64,000 nucleotides of DNA, taken from Deinandra increscens subsp. villosa. Taxonomy: Eukaryota; Streptophyta; Magnoliopsida; Asterales; Asteraceae. The position numbers and the translations under genes were made by a program. Below, piece by piece: positions 34,470 to 45,261 of this stretch; within the stretch, counting starts at the first letter, position 1; each line of letters opens with the position of its first letter. The notes beneath the pieces are model-generated. The model did not search any database. It was not told the DNA's origin and was given only the letters and a program-made list of their open reading frames with translations. The stretch is taken from the NCBI GenBank assembly GCA_039602395.1, contig JBCNJP010000019.1:2004265-2068264 (forward strand), read 5' to 3'.

Positions 34470-35339
34470 TTTTTCGTTCGTCTTTCATTTCTTCGAAACC
34501 GGGTAAGAAATATAAACTCTTTTCTACGACTTCGTTCTCTAATTGTTTGTTCGTGTTTGTGGGATTTCATCATATTGAATCTGATTATCTCTGCGTTAGG
34601 CCAGTGTCTTTCCTATTTTAATCTTATTTTGTTGCTTGAAGAGGTGTACCCGTGGTTCTTTTGTTGGTTAGCTAAGATTCTGTGGTCTTTTGCTATTATT
34701 CTCTTCTTTGAACAAGTTTTGGGCGCGTTATTATCTGGATTAGCTTCTTTTGCTGTTTCGTTTGTTGTTGTTCCGATTTCATGGATTTGTGCTTCTTGTG
34801 TTTTATACTGCTTTAATGTTCTGTTATGGGTTTGCGCAGCCTAGGTGCTTGTGTTAATGCATTTTTACACTGATTCCTTTTCGTTTTTGGCCTACAGGTG
34901 TTTGAATCGCTGTGTGCTTATTGTTTATGTGGTTTAAGATTGAATCGCTGTGTGCTTATTGTTTATGTGGTTTTAGGTAATCTTTTTTTGTTAGTTCGCT
35001 TTTATTATTTTGCTTGATGTTCTGTTATGTGGGATGGATGTTTATCTTATTTTTTAGGGGTGTTGTATGCTAATAAGAAAATGGCTATTGAGTTAGTTAT
35101 TATGATTGTGGTGTCTATGTTAGTTCCTTTTTAATATTGTACTTGATGTTCTATTAGGCAGAATGAATGTTTATCTAACTTTTAGGGGTTTTGTATGCTG
35201 ATAAGAAAACGGTTATTTGGTTTTTCCATGGGTTGTCTTTGGAAGGGTAAATGTGAAAATGTTAGGACAAGTTTCTGTGTGTGGCCGTTACTGTACGAAT
35301 AGAATAGATTGAATGTATAGGGTTTATTGTATGTGAGAG

Positions 35340-35459
35340 GATCAACATACTAACCAGCGGATCAGATGATACGCTGGGTGGTCCGCCCGTATCATCTGAT
35401 ACGGAGCCTATGTGGTACGCTGACCATCCAACCTATAAAAAGGTGTTAGTATGTTGATC
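35340..35459. repeat. Nested perfect inverted repeats
   Basis: The outer arms GATCAACATACTAAC (35340-35354) and GTTAGTATGTTGATC (35445-35459) are perfect. Inside, ATCAGATGATACG (35361-35373) and CGTATCATCTGAT (35388-35400) form a second perfect stem with a 14-base loop. A TATA-like CTATAAAAAGG lies next to the right arm (35433-35443). It could be a small foldback element or a hairpin transcript source. Confidence 0.7.
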
Positions 35460-36412
35460 ATCTCTAAGTTTTGTTCATTTCACTGTGTGTCAGTGTGTGT
35501 GAGAGAGGAGGTTCTGTCCAAACCTCCTCCAGAGCTCAAATCGATGTATACTTCATTCGGTTCTTGTAATCATTTGACATCGATTAATGACAAACTTCCG
35601 TCTCTATCATTCTATGATCTGGAAACGATCCGTATATGGTTTTACAGAAAATAGTAGACTATAGACGTTTAATATAGTATAGACCATTTTTTCTGAATGT
35701 TTGTTGTTGGCATTTTAAAAATAAAGTATTAATTTGATTATTCATAAGTGAAGATTTAGGGGAAAATTTCAAACATCGACTCCACTTGGTAAGCATAAAA
35801 CCTAATCTTTCTTTTCACATCTCAGGTTTGCCTCTACGATTGTTTTAGGTGAAAATCTATAGATCGCAAGTTTTTCGTTTATCTATTTGAGGTAAAATGT
35901 TTATCTATCTGAGGTAAAATCTCAAAACTGATTTCAGAAGGATTTAGAAACAGGGAAGAGGGATATGAATCTTGAACTTACAATAGTTGACTAATTGACT
36001 AAATATGCTTCTTTGAAATGTTTGATCTTTACAATTATATAGAGAAAATGGACTTACAACTGGAAGTGGTGACCCTGAGTGTATGGAAACAGATGTACAA
36101 AACCTCACTGTCTAGAATCATGTTTCATCATTGAAAATGCAAATACCATATGGTCCGGGTACTCCCACCTTTACCCAACTTTGATTTGTAGTATACATAT
36201 TACGTGCATGTTAATAGATCTAAATTATCTGATGTAGCTACATACTGGATTCAATATGTGAATTTCAATGGTTTATTTAATTATTTGTGAAGTAGGATTT
36301 ATTGAAACAACACTAAAGTTGCATACAGTTGATTATGTTTAATATTTTTTCTTTCCCAAAGGAAATCCATAAGAAATGAGCAAAGAAAATTGGAATCACC
36401 ACTGTGGCTCCA

Positions 36413-36711
36413 TTAGCCTGATGGTCAAGCATTCATGCAGGACGACAAGGAACTGGAGAAACAAATAGACAGGTTCATGTACGCAATATTTGACATCAAC
36501 ACCGAGGTCAACAACCGAATGAAGAACGCATCAAAATATGGTACATTTGACCATGACTTTGAATATATATGAACTATTATTATTATTACTGTTTTCATGT
36601 GATTTGAATTTGATATGAAGGTTTCAAGATTGGGGGTAGTGCATGTTTTGGTAGTGGTCCTTTTGGAGGCATAGATAGCTATGGTGAAAAGGGGGATTAT
36701 TTGGTGCAAGT
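36413..36711 (+). pseudogene. Two exon-like blocks, unidentified gene
   Basis: Block 36441-36540 after ATGCAG encodes DDKELEKQIDRFMYAIFDIN and EVNNRMKNASKY, a charged, coiled-coil-like stretch, and ends at a GT. Block about 36620-36711 after TATGAAG encodes FKIGGSACFGSGPFGG, a Gly/Phe-rich stretch, and ends CAAG. Further Gly/Ser-rich blocks with CAGGTGG borders follow at 37310-37450 and 37600-37700. I cannot name the family. Confidence 0.35.
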
Positions 36712-37165
36712 TATTATGTAGTAATCTAACATTTTAAGATCACAAGAAATACTTTTTTTTTTTGAGAAAATTGGTAAAATCTCTTCTCAAGTTTCAATGG
36801 AAAGTGTTGTAATAGGGTGACCAGTAACATGTTAAGCAATTTGCATCTCCATATAAATTCATTTGTTTTAATTGTTTGTGCAATTTTACCTCCAGGTTAA
36901 GCTTAGAGAATAACACCCTCAATAAACTTGATGGTTCTATTTTTTGGACTGTACGTGTGCAAGGACTTAGAGAATAGTTATTTGATAGTGAAAAAGGTCT
37001 ACGATATTTGATTTAATGTTAAACACATTAATTAGTGGTGATAAGAACCATGGAAGCATGCATGATGGCATACAAATTATTTTGTAGGAATGGATGAAGC
37101 CCAGTAATAACAGTAGGTTTTTAAATTTAAAAGAAAATCAACATTTAATGAATTATGTGAAGGCT

Positions 37166-37290
37166 TATATAGGTTTGAAATGAAAATACGAATAAACGTA
37201 TTCTGTGCAGATAGGCAAGATATCTTTATATTAGGTTTGAAATGAAAATACGAATAAACGTATTCTGTGCAGGTAAGAAATATATCTTTA
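37166..37290 (+). repeat. Short tandem duplication
   Basis: The phrase AGGTTTGAAATGAAAATACG and the bases after it, through GTATTCTGTGCAG, occur twice about 65 bases apart. Similar local duplications are at 34893-34978 (about 41-base unit) and 35010-35215 (about 130-base diverged unit). Confidence 0.8.
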
Positions 37291-39472
37291 TATTTTGCCT
37301 TTGCTTTAGTTGTGCAGGCGGTAGTGGAAGTGTTATGTTCAACTAATTGTGCAGGTGATAGTGCACGTGTTATGTTTAACAACTTCACATTCAAATAATC
37401 ACAGGTGGTAGCAGAAGTGTTGGTTCTCCAATCTCGAATCGACCCATGATTCAATATATCTGCAATTGTAATAAAGCACCATTAGCTCATGGTATTCAAC
37501 AACCTCACATTCAAATGGGTCTGAAAATGATGTTTATGAACTAATGTATTTTGTCTATTGTTGCATAAATGAATAATTATCATGGTAATTGATGAATTGC
37601 AGGAGGTGGCAATGATGTTTGGGTCTTCATGTGGATCAATACTTGACATGAGTTGGAGCAAACGCACAGGATTTTCAGGAAATCCCGGTCAGATTTATTA
37701 GATGTGTTCATTTTATGAGTTAGACTTTTCAAATGGGTCAGATTTTTTAAAATCTTTAAACATACGAGACATATTAAATGGGACAATATTTATACTAAAA
37801 TAACTCACATAATGGGTCAGATTCATTTCTTAAATATCTAGATTTTTAACATGAGATGATAGGTGGAAATATATTTATGTCAAGTTATCTGATTTACAAG
37901 ATCTTAGCAGAAACTATGGTATGTTTAGCTGGAGAAATCGGGTCGAAAAAGGTGGGTCACACTTGGGTCAACTTGATACAAAAAAGAGGCATGAATGATT
38001 TTGCAATAACAACTCTTCCACTTTTGAGAGCATTCTTTCCACTGTTATTTAATTCTTGGCAGATTAAGTGGTGATATGTGGACTCTTTAGTCAATTTGCA
38101 TGGTGATTACTATACCGTGATTAGAGATTGTCGTACGAGTTTAGTTGACTGGTGTTCATTTGTATCTCGATTCCAATTAGTTGTATCGTTATAATTTTTC
38201 AGATAAATATAATTTTTTCAGATAAATTTGGTTACTCGCTTCATATAACGCTTCACCATCCGCGACAACATATTCGGGATTTCAACATAGAATTAAACAA
38301 CATCCGCCGCAACGTGTGGATCGCAACATCTTGTATTATATTATTGTTGTAAAAATTTTATATTTAAAAAGGTAATCTATTGTTTGTCGGTTATAATATA
38401 TTGCCGCCCTTTTAAAAAGTAGTAATATAAATATTATCAATTATTAATAGTATTTATTTAGACAAAAAATTGAACCTCACTTTTATATTTTTAAACCTCA
38501 TGTAAGAAATATAGTAAAATGTTGTTCATTCTTTACGCATGTTATTACACGATAACTCATTCATTTTTAGGTTACTTTGTCCTCCTATCTTTGTTACAAA
38601 CTAAAATAAACCGGATTTTTAATCCAAGCTTACCTCAGTTACCTTATCTGAAGAAAAAAAATCCACTGTACAAACATTCATATATTAATTCTGCTCCTCC
38701 TGCTTTCAAAATTCTTGTACATAACTCATTTTTACACAAAACCAACTATCTCTGTTAATAATTCAGCTCTTGCTGCTTTAAAAATCTAATTACTAAATCA
38801 GTGCTTTATTTTGTTACATTGCTAATAAGAGTCCTTTATTCACATGCCGTAGCATCACCTTCAGCGGAGAGAGCCAAGAAACAACATCATGAATAATCTC
38901 ATCTAGCATCACCTCCCTTTGAAAAGACTGATGTTTGTAAAATAACTATACTATAACTTCCTGTTTTGTTTGTAAATTTAACTTATCTCTATATAATATT
39001 AGGTTTATTATCTTCTTTGTAAGTTGCAAACCTATACACGTATGACTTTCTCCGTCTATTATAGGAACGAGTTGTACTAAATTGTGCTAGGTTATTGGCA
39101 CTGAACCATCCTTACCATAGAAAAATTTACCGTCTTTTGGCAGCTCAAAATCGGAACGGTTTAAAACACTTTAGGTCCATTTAACAAGCAAGTACTGCGA
39201 CCAATCTCCTACATTTACAACCAATAACTTGCTATCACATTTCCGCGGTAACGCGCGAATGATCTCTAGTTGTATACATATATTAGGTCTAAGCATTTTC
39301 ATATATGTATCTGTCATGCAACCGGTGACGTCTAGGTCAAATAAGTAGGTGTGACACTAGATGTTACGTAGGATGAACGATTTGTTTAGTTAACTTATTG
39401 GTTAAAATTGATAGATATTCCAAAGGGTTTTTGGTAGTAATTAACAATGATTTGATGGAACAAAATGTACCT

Positions 39473-39603
39473 GATTTGAGTTTACTTCTATTATTTTGAA
39501 CTGACAAATGACGGTTGTGGTTGAAATTAGTTCCAAAAATATCTTATAATAAAAGTATCTAACAAAAATATCTACCATCATCCAATAATGTTGCCCGTAA
39601 ACC
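39473..39603 (+). repeat. Diverged direct repeat, copy A (partner 41160-41847)
   Basis: Matches 41160-41189 joined to 41757-41847, sharing AAATATCTACCATCATCCAA-like and AATGTTGCCC words. The partner copy is interrupted by a hAT MITE, so this copy shows the site without the insertion. Confidence 0.75.
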
Positions 39604-39829
39604 TTAAACGTTTCCGGTCTCTATACTCATTGTCTTCTTCTGTAAGAGTAGCTTCTCTATTTTTCTATTTTTTAGAATTGAGATAAAGATTTGTCCTCAT
39701 CCAATCCTTTCAGAACTTCACTATTGAATGGGATTTTAGCGGGTTTTTTTTCTTCTTCTGAAGATATAAAAAATACATGTCCTGCATTGTAAGTTCATGT
39801 GCTTGAAGGTGTGGTTATAGTGTATTTTG

Positions 39830-39897
39830 TGTATATCTATATCTATATCTATATCTATATCTATATCTATATCTATACCTATACCTATATCTATATT
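39830..39897. repeat. (TATCTA)n microsatellite
   Basis: About ten TATCTA units with minor variation. The adjoining hAT element duplicated CATATCTA from its edge. Confidence 0.95.
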
Positions 39898-39905
39898 CAT
39901 ATCTA

Positions 39906-40832
39906 CAGTGGCGGACTCACCTTATTGAGATGGGGGTCGTCCGACACCCATGAAAAAAAAATGTTAGAGCTATATATACGATTAAATCCTGACCGACCCC
40001 CAAGAAATTTTGTCACCGAACCCCATGAAATTTAATTAACGACCCAAAATGGAAAAAAAAAAGTAAGGAAGAAGATGAAGAAAAAAATAAGAAGGAAGAA
40101 GATGAATAGAAAAATTATTTACATACTATTCTCCATTGGAGAAATGGAGAAGAAGACCAAGGTATGTAAACATTTTGTGTCTCTGAGTGAGAAGTAAGGA
40201 GAGTGATTACAATGTTACATGCTTAGCCCTTATGTTAAGAAAATGTGTAGAGAGAGATCTGAATAGAAGTTCAGTATATATGCTTTTTTTATGCCTTACG
40301 AAATAAAGAATCTGATAGAGTCAGAATAGGTGTAGAAAATAGGAAAGTAGGAAAGTGACTTATGCATGCATATTAGCATGTATAGTCTTGGTCATAACTT
40401 TATTTTCAATTGTTGTTAAAACAACTTTATTTCAAATTAAACTATACTATATCTTCTTTGTTTTTTCGTTTTATTACTTAGCAGTTGCAGGCAAAAACTA
40501 TCCAAACATAATATTATTTTTCTTATTTTAATTTAGATATTTCACCTTAGATAACATTATTTAAGTTTGTTATATAAAATTCTAACTCAAGATATTTAAA
40601 TTGTTTGGGTTTGTGTTTTAATTTTAACACGTTTACGTACACAATCTAAAAACAATTGTATATAGGGTTGTACGACCCGAACCGAACAGGTCTTAAAAAA
40701 AGTGTGCACGATCGAACGTGACCCGACCCGAATCGAACCGAACCGGTCTTAAAAAAATTTGTATATATGGGTGCAGGATCGAACGCTGAAAATTTCCGAA
40801 CCCCATCAAAAAAATTTCTGGGTTCGTCACTG
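39906..40832. mobile_element. Non-autonomous hAT element
   Basis: Begins CAGTGGCGGACTCACC and ends TGGGTTCGTCACTG (an imperfect terminal inverted repeat of the common CAGTGGCGGA type). A perfect 8-bp target duplication CATATCTA stands at 39898-39905 and 40833-40840. 927 bp, no transposase. Confidence 0.93.
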
Positions 40833-41189
40833 CATATCTATATATAACTTTTTTTATTTGAACGGCAAATTAATTAAACGAACAAAACCAGCGGGAAGCT
40901 GGAAACATATCTATATCTATCTATACTACTTAATCGACGTATGACAGTCAATATTCCATCTTATTTTTAGAGTACTTCACTCGCTGAGGCCTGACGGATG
41001 ACGAGTTGTGACACAACTTACTATCTATTTACCCGTCACTTTATTGTAATTTGATCTTTCAAAGTTAATTTAAACATTTCTCGGTTAAAGAAAAAGAAAC
41101 TATTATGATAAATATTCAAACTCAAATTATATTAAATAGTAATACATGATAAAAAAAAGGATCTGAGTTTATATGTATTGCTTTGAAAT

Positions 41190-41748
41190 TAGGGCTGACA
41201 ATTTTGACACGAACACGAAAACACGACACGAAACACGACAATGTTAACAGGTTTCGTGTTTGGGCTTAACAGGTTTCGTGTCGTTAACTGGTCAACCTGT
41301 TAAGACCTGTTAATTTTCGTGTCTTAACAGGTCGAAACCTGTTAACCTGTTAAGACACGTTTATATTTTAATAATATATATATTTTTTAAATAATATATT
41401 AAAGATATATTAGAATTAGATTATTAGGTGGCGTCTCTCAAAATTCCATTCCATTTCTACCGTAACATACACTCATACATCTCTCAATTCTTAAACTCGT
41501 TAAAATACATGTCATGTTCGTGAAACAGGTTGAGTGAAACAAGTTTTATCGTGTCGACCGTCGATTAGTTAAAATTTCGTGTCTAAACAGGTCTTATCGT
41601 GTCGACCCGTTAAAATACAGATCGTGTTCGTGTTTTGAAAACTAGACACGAAAATTTTTCGTGTCGTGTTCGTGTTTGAGACCAATCGTGTCGTGTCTTA
41701 TCGTGCCGTGTCTTAACAGGTCGTGTCTGACACGATTTGCCAGCCCTA
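41190..41748. mobile_element. hAT MITE, TAGGGCTG type
   Basis: Begins TAGGGCTGACAATTTTGACA and ends ATTTGCCAGCCCTA, with a perfect 8-bp target duplication TTTGAAAT at 41182-41189 and 41749-41756. The inside is filled with direct and inverted copies of ACAGGT, GTTAAGACACG and CGTGTCGTG words, a known look for this MITE type. 559 bp, no coding. Confidence 0.95.
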
Positions 41749-41889
41749 TTTGAAATGACTATTATGGTTGAAAATAATTCTTAAAATATCTTTTAAAAAT
41801 ATCTAATAAAAATATCTACCACCATCAAATAATGTTGCCCATAAACACTCATCGTCGAGTATCAAAATCCAACTTGACAAGCTGGTAAT

Positions 41890-42250
41890 GTGTCACGTCA
41901 CCCGTTCTCCACGTGGAAAGAGATATATATGCCACCTGGAAATCAGATAACCTCAAAAGATACACGTCAGCCCTGAGTGTCTTCCCCCCATAGGCCACTT
42001 TTGCCCTTTCATTCCCTGATGAGCTGGTTCAGCACCCGCCACGTCAACACTCCCCCATGGGCATTTCTGTAATTTAAAATTCAACAACATGTCGATAATC
42101 GACGGCCGATATTTCATCTCATAGTGGCTCACGCGCTGACGCATGGCGCGTGGGTTAGAAACTATTTGGGTCGTGCAGCACACCTTTCGGTCCTCATCTT
42201 CTATAAATTCGAAAAGTATATTCAAGTAGGTAAGCAATAAGCCCTGAACA
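41890..42250 (+). promoter_or_regulatory. Promoter region of the BTB/TAZ gene
   Basis: TATAAA at 42202-42207 lies about 100 bases before the start codon. Four ACGT-core elements cluster upstream: CACGTCA (41894-41900), a palindromic G-box TCCACGTGGA (41908-41917), ACGTCA (41964-41969) and CCACGTCAAC (42039-42048). Such elements are bound by bZIP or bHLH factors and suggest light, clock, hormone or stress control, which fits what is known for BT genes. The hAT MITE end at 41748 lies only about 150 bases upstream of the first element. Confidence 0.7.
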
Positions 42251-42302
42251 CTTTTCTGTACAAAAACTACAATTTAACATAACAAAAAATCTCACCGGCG
42301 AT

Positions 42303-44025
42303 ATGTGTAGAAGCCCTGTGTCACCTCCGGTGCATAACTCCGATCAATTTTCCGGCGAATCTGTTGATGAGACTACTCTCTATATTGTAACATCCGGTGG
42401 TCGTAGAATTCCGGCTCACGCTAAAGTTCTGGTACTTAATCAGTTAATCACCTACTGTTTACGGTTAATAAATGTCAAAACGATCGATCTGAAAACTATA
42501 TGAACAATCCGTCGGAAATTTTGTTCGAGAAAACGAATACGATTTGTCGATTTCTATTTCTAAATTAGTTTTCCGGTGGAGATGATTTTGGATCTGTTCA
42601 TCTTTTCTGTTGATGAGATTTGGTTTATACTTTGTGCAAACTTTTATATCTGAATCAGAATCTGCAAAATTGAGTGTTGAAATGTTGATTTTTTTTCCTT
42701 TTGATGTGGAAAAATTCAGGCATCTGCGTCGCCGGTTTTGGAAAGCATAATTGATAGCCTGCAGAATCGCCGGAGCTCCGGCAAGACTATTCCGATCGTC
42801 GGCGTTCCATGTGACGCCGTAGAATCCTTCGTTAGCTTCCTCTATTCCAACAGGTCAAATCTCAATTCTCAAACACACGCCACCGCTTTTTCTTAGTTTT
42901 TTAATTCTTAAATTATTTTATTATTATTGTTGAATTTTTTTTCTTAGTTTTTTAATTGTTATTGTGAGCAGATGCAACGAAGAAGAGATGGAGAAATTCG
43001 GGATTCATCTGCTAGCGCTGGCTCATGTTTACATGGTACCGGATCTGAAAACACGGTGCACCAAGGGTTTGATCCAACGGCTGACGATTGAGAACGTGGT
43101 GGACGTCCTCCAACTCGCTCGCCTCTGCGACGCACCTGATCTCCACCTCAAGTGCATGAAACTGATCTCCAACAGATTCAAGTCCGTTGAGGAAACAGAA
43201 GGATGGAAATTCCTTCAAAACAACGATCCGTATCTCGAACTCGAAATCCTCAAGTTCATAGATGATGTTGAATCGGTGCGCAAACTCAAATTCACGAATT
43301 GTACCGTAAATTTGATCAGATCTAGAAAATTAATTAGCCAGTTAGGGTTTGGTTTGCTAACGGTTGAATTTGGTCCAAATGTGCAGAGGAAAAAGAGTAC
43401 TCGGAAGCATTTACAGGAACAGAGTTTGTATTTCCAGTTAAGTGAAGCCATGGATTGTTTACACCATATTTGCACAGAAGGCTGCACAGGTGTTCGACCA
43501 TATGACAAGCAACCAATTAGCAAAAACAGAGCACCCTGTACCAGATTCTCGACTTGTGAAGGCCTCCAGCACTCGATTTATCACTTCGCAAACTGTAAGA
43601 AGAGAGTTAATGGAGGCTGTGTTAGGTGTAAACGTATGTGGCAGCTTTTCAAACTCCATTCTTCCATTTGTGAATCACCTGATTCCACCTGCAAAGTTCC
43701 CCTATGCAGGTAATTTAAATTAACCATCCATTTATCAAACTGGGTTCAAATTGGATCTGAATTTTTACTCTTTGAAAGTTTGAATCATCTTAATTATTGA
43801 TCTGATTGTAAATTGTAAATTGTGTTTAATTACAGGCAGTTTAAAACAAGAGGGCAACATGTGAAGAACAAGAAGGAAGAAGCAAGATGGGAATTGCTAG
43901 TTGAAAAAGTAGTAGCAGCTAAAGCCATATCTTCACTATCATTACCAAAGATCAAAGTAGAGCAAGAAGAACAGCCAAGATCATTGAGAGAAGCAATCAA
44001 TTGTCATGTGAGTGTAGCATGTTAA
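42303..44025 (+). CDS. BTB/POZ and TAZ zinc finger protein (BT family)
   Basis: A spliced gene. Exons 42303-42431, 42720-42853, 42972-43275, 43387-43709 and 43836-44025 join in consistent phases with GT/AG borders, giving 359 residues, close to Arabidopsis BT proteins (about 365). Residues about 24-100 form the BTB domain (start of the fold: TLYIVTSGGRRIPAHAKVL). A helical BACK-like part includes GIHLLALAHVYMVPDLK and TIENVVDVLQLARLCDAPDL. Residues about 215-300 form a TAZ zinc finger with His/Cys clusters (HHICTEGC, HFANCKKRVNGGCVRC, HSSICESPDSTCKVPLC). A basic C-terminal tail may bind calmodulin, as in the family. BT proteins act in nucleus and cytosol as CUL3 adaptors and transcription scaffolds in development and nutrient or hormone responses. 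The ATG at 42303 is the first after the TATA box. Retaining 43276-43386 would give 396 residues. Which of BT1-BT5 it matches was not settled. Confidence 0.93.
43276..43386 (+). other. In-frame 111-base intron (or exitron) in the BTB/TAZ gene
   Basis: Bases 43276-43386 start GTGCGC, end ATGTGCAG, are AT-richer than the flanks, contain no stop in the gene's frame, and have a length divisible by three. Removing them joins DDVES to RKKSTRKHLQ, the arrangement I remember in BT relatives. The retained form adds 37 residues between the BACK-like part and the TAZ finger. Confidence 0.75.
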
Positions 44026-44369
44026 TTAAACAGGGATTATGATCCATTTAGTTAGTGCTTCTTTTTCTTTTCTTTGTTGTTTAATTGGTTAAGTTTAGTA
44101 GAAAGAGTAAGAATGGGGCTTTAAATCCTTTAATGGGTGTTTTTCCTCCTTGTTTTCCTTGTTTGTTGGGTAGGTAATGATGATGGTGAGTATGGTGGGG
44201 TGAGTTTAAGGGAAATAGTATTTATTAATGAGAAAAAGGTTAAGAGCTTTTATGGAATTTTCTGTAGTAAATTTTTAATTTTTTTCCACAATGAATGTGA
44301 TTTTATTAGTTAAATAAGGGATAAACATTTGTATCCATAGATATAGGATGATATCGTTATGCTACTAGA

Positions 44370-44612
44370 ATTTAAAAGAGGAATCGAACATTTTAGGTCT
44401 TTAACGTCTTTAACGTCGTGTCTTTAACGTCTTTAACGTCGTGTCTTTAACGTCGTGTTTGGCGTGTTATAAGTTAGCTTATAAGCTAGTTTTTTAAAAG
44501 AAACCCATTAATAACGTCAAAAAACTAGCTTATAAGCTAACTTATAACGCGCCAAACACGACGTTAAAGACACGACGTTAAAGACCTTAAATGTTCGATT
44601 CCTCTTTTAAAT
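44370..44612. mobile_element. Palindromic foldback MITE downstream of the BTB/TAZ gene
   Basis: Ends ATTTAAAAGAGGAATCGAAC and its inverse form the tips of an almost fully self-complementary 243-bp element. TAGA stands on both sides (44366-44369 and 44613-44616), a possible short target duplication. The arms contain repeated TCTTTAACG and GACGTTAAAG words and a GCTTATAAGC-type core. Transcripts reading through would form a long hairpin. Confidence 0.85.
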
Positions 44613-44966
44613 TAGAATAAGCTAACTTAGACATAACACATTAGCTAATATACCTTAACATTCAAGGTCATAGTTAGAAAGCTAATTATCCTAGTACAAT
44701 TAACAAATTAAAAATAATAGTTACAAATATAATTCATCCAAAATAATATCATAAATATTTAATTTTCAAATAGCTAGGCTTTTAACGAGCTATAAAAATT
44801 TAAAGGAGTAGAGTTTTTATTTAAATAACTAAACATAAACGGACATATTAATTAACGTAAACAAATATATTACCAGATATATACAAACATAATTAAATAA
44901 ACATGATATTTTGTTTGTATTCGTCAATTTATTAAACGAACGAATATAAGCTTACTTTGTATCAAC

Positions 44967-45072
44967 GGTTTGTGAATGGTTTGCTGAATGTTGGCTTTAT
45001 TTAAAGCCTAATCTAATTTGGTTTGTGAATGGTTTGCTGAATGTTGGCTTTATTTAAAGCCTAATCTAATTT
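44967..45072 (+). repeat. Perfect 53-bp tandem duplication
   Basis: Units 44967-45019 and 45020-45072 are identical, both starting GGTTTGTGAATGG and ending CTAATCTAATTT. Confidence 0.95.
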
Positions 45073-45261
45073 ATTAGTTTTGGTCTTTTCTCTCTCTCTG
45101 TGTTATAGGTAAATGTTTATCATGAACCCCTAAAAAGTGTAAACCCATAGATATCTTTATTTCGCAGGTGAAATTCGCTAAAAAAGAAAACAAAAAGGCA
45201 GGAAAACTAAGAACAAGAATTGATAATAACCATTAGATTGACATGTCCAATGGTGAAAAAG

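Larger units (their letters stand above)
33957..39269 (+). other. Gene-like debris ending at a Helitron-type 3' terminus
   Basis: The right end reads CCGCGGTAACGCGCG, a short spacer, then CTCTAG followed by T, a good Helitron 3' end and close to the one at 5207. Inside are stretches that look like leader, intron and exon sequence (34310-37700) but no continuous gene. The left boundary was not found. A 90-base phrase near 33905-34010 resembles 39745-39830, so part of this block may be flanked by a repeat. Confidence 0.4.

Noticed and set aside
34557..34844. 95-aa hydrophobic open frame
   Set aside because: T-rich leader or intron-like sequence commonly gives Leu/Phe/Val-rich frames; no known family and no partner exons.
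43012..43659. Minus-strand frames opposite the BTB/TAZ exons
   Set aside because: Shadows of the real plus-strand exons, which have conserved domain motifs and matching splice phases.
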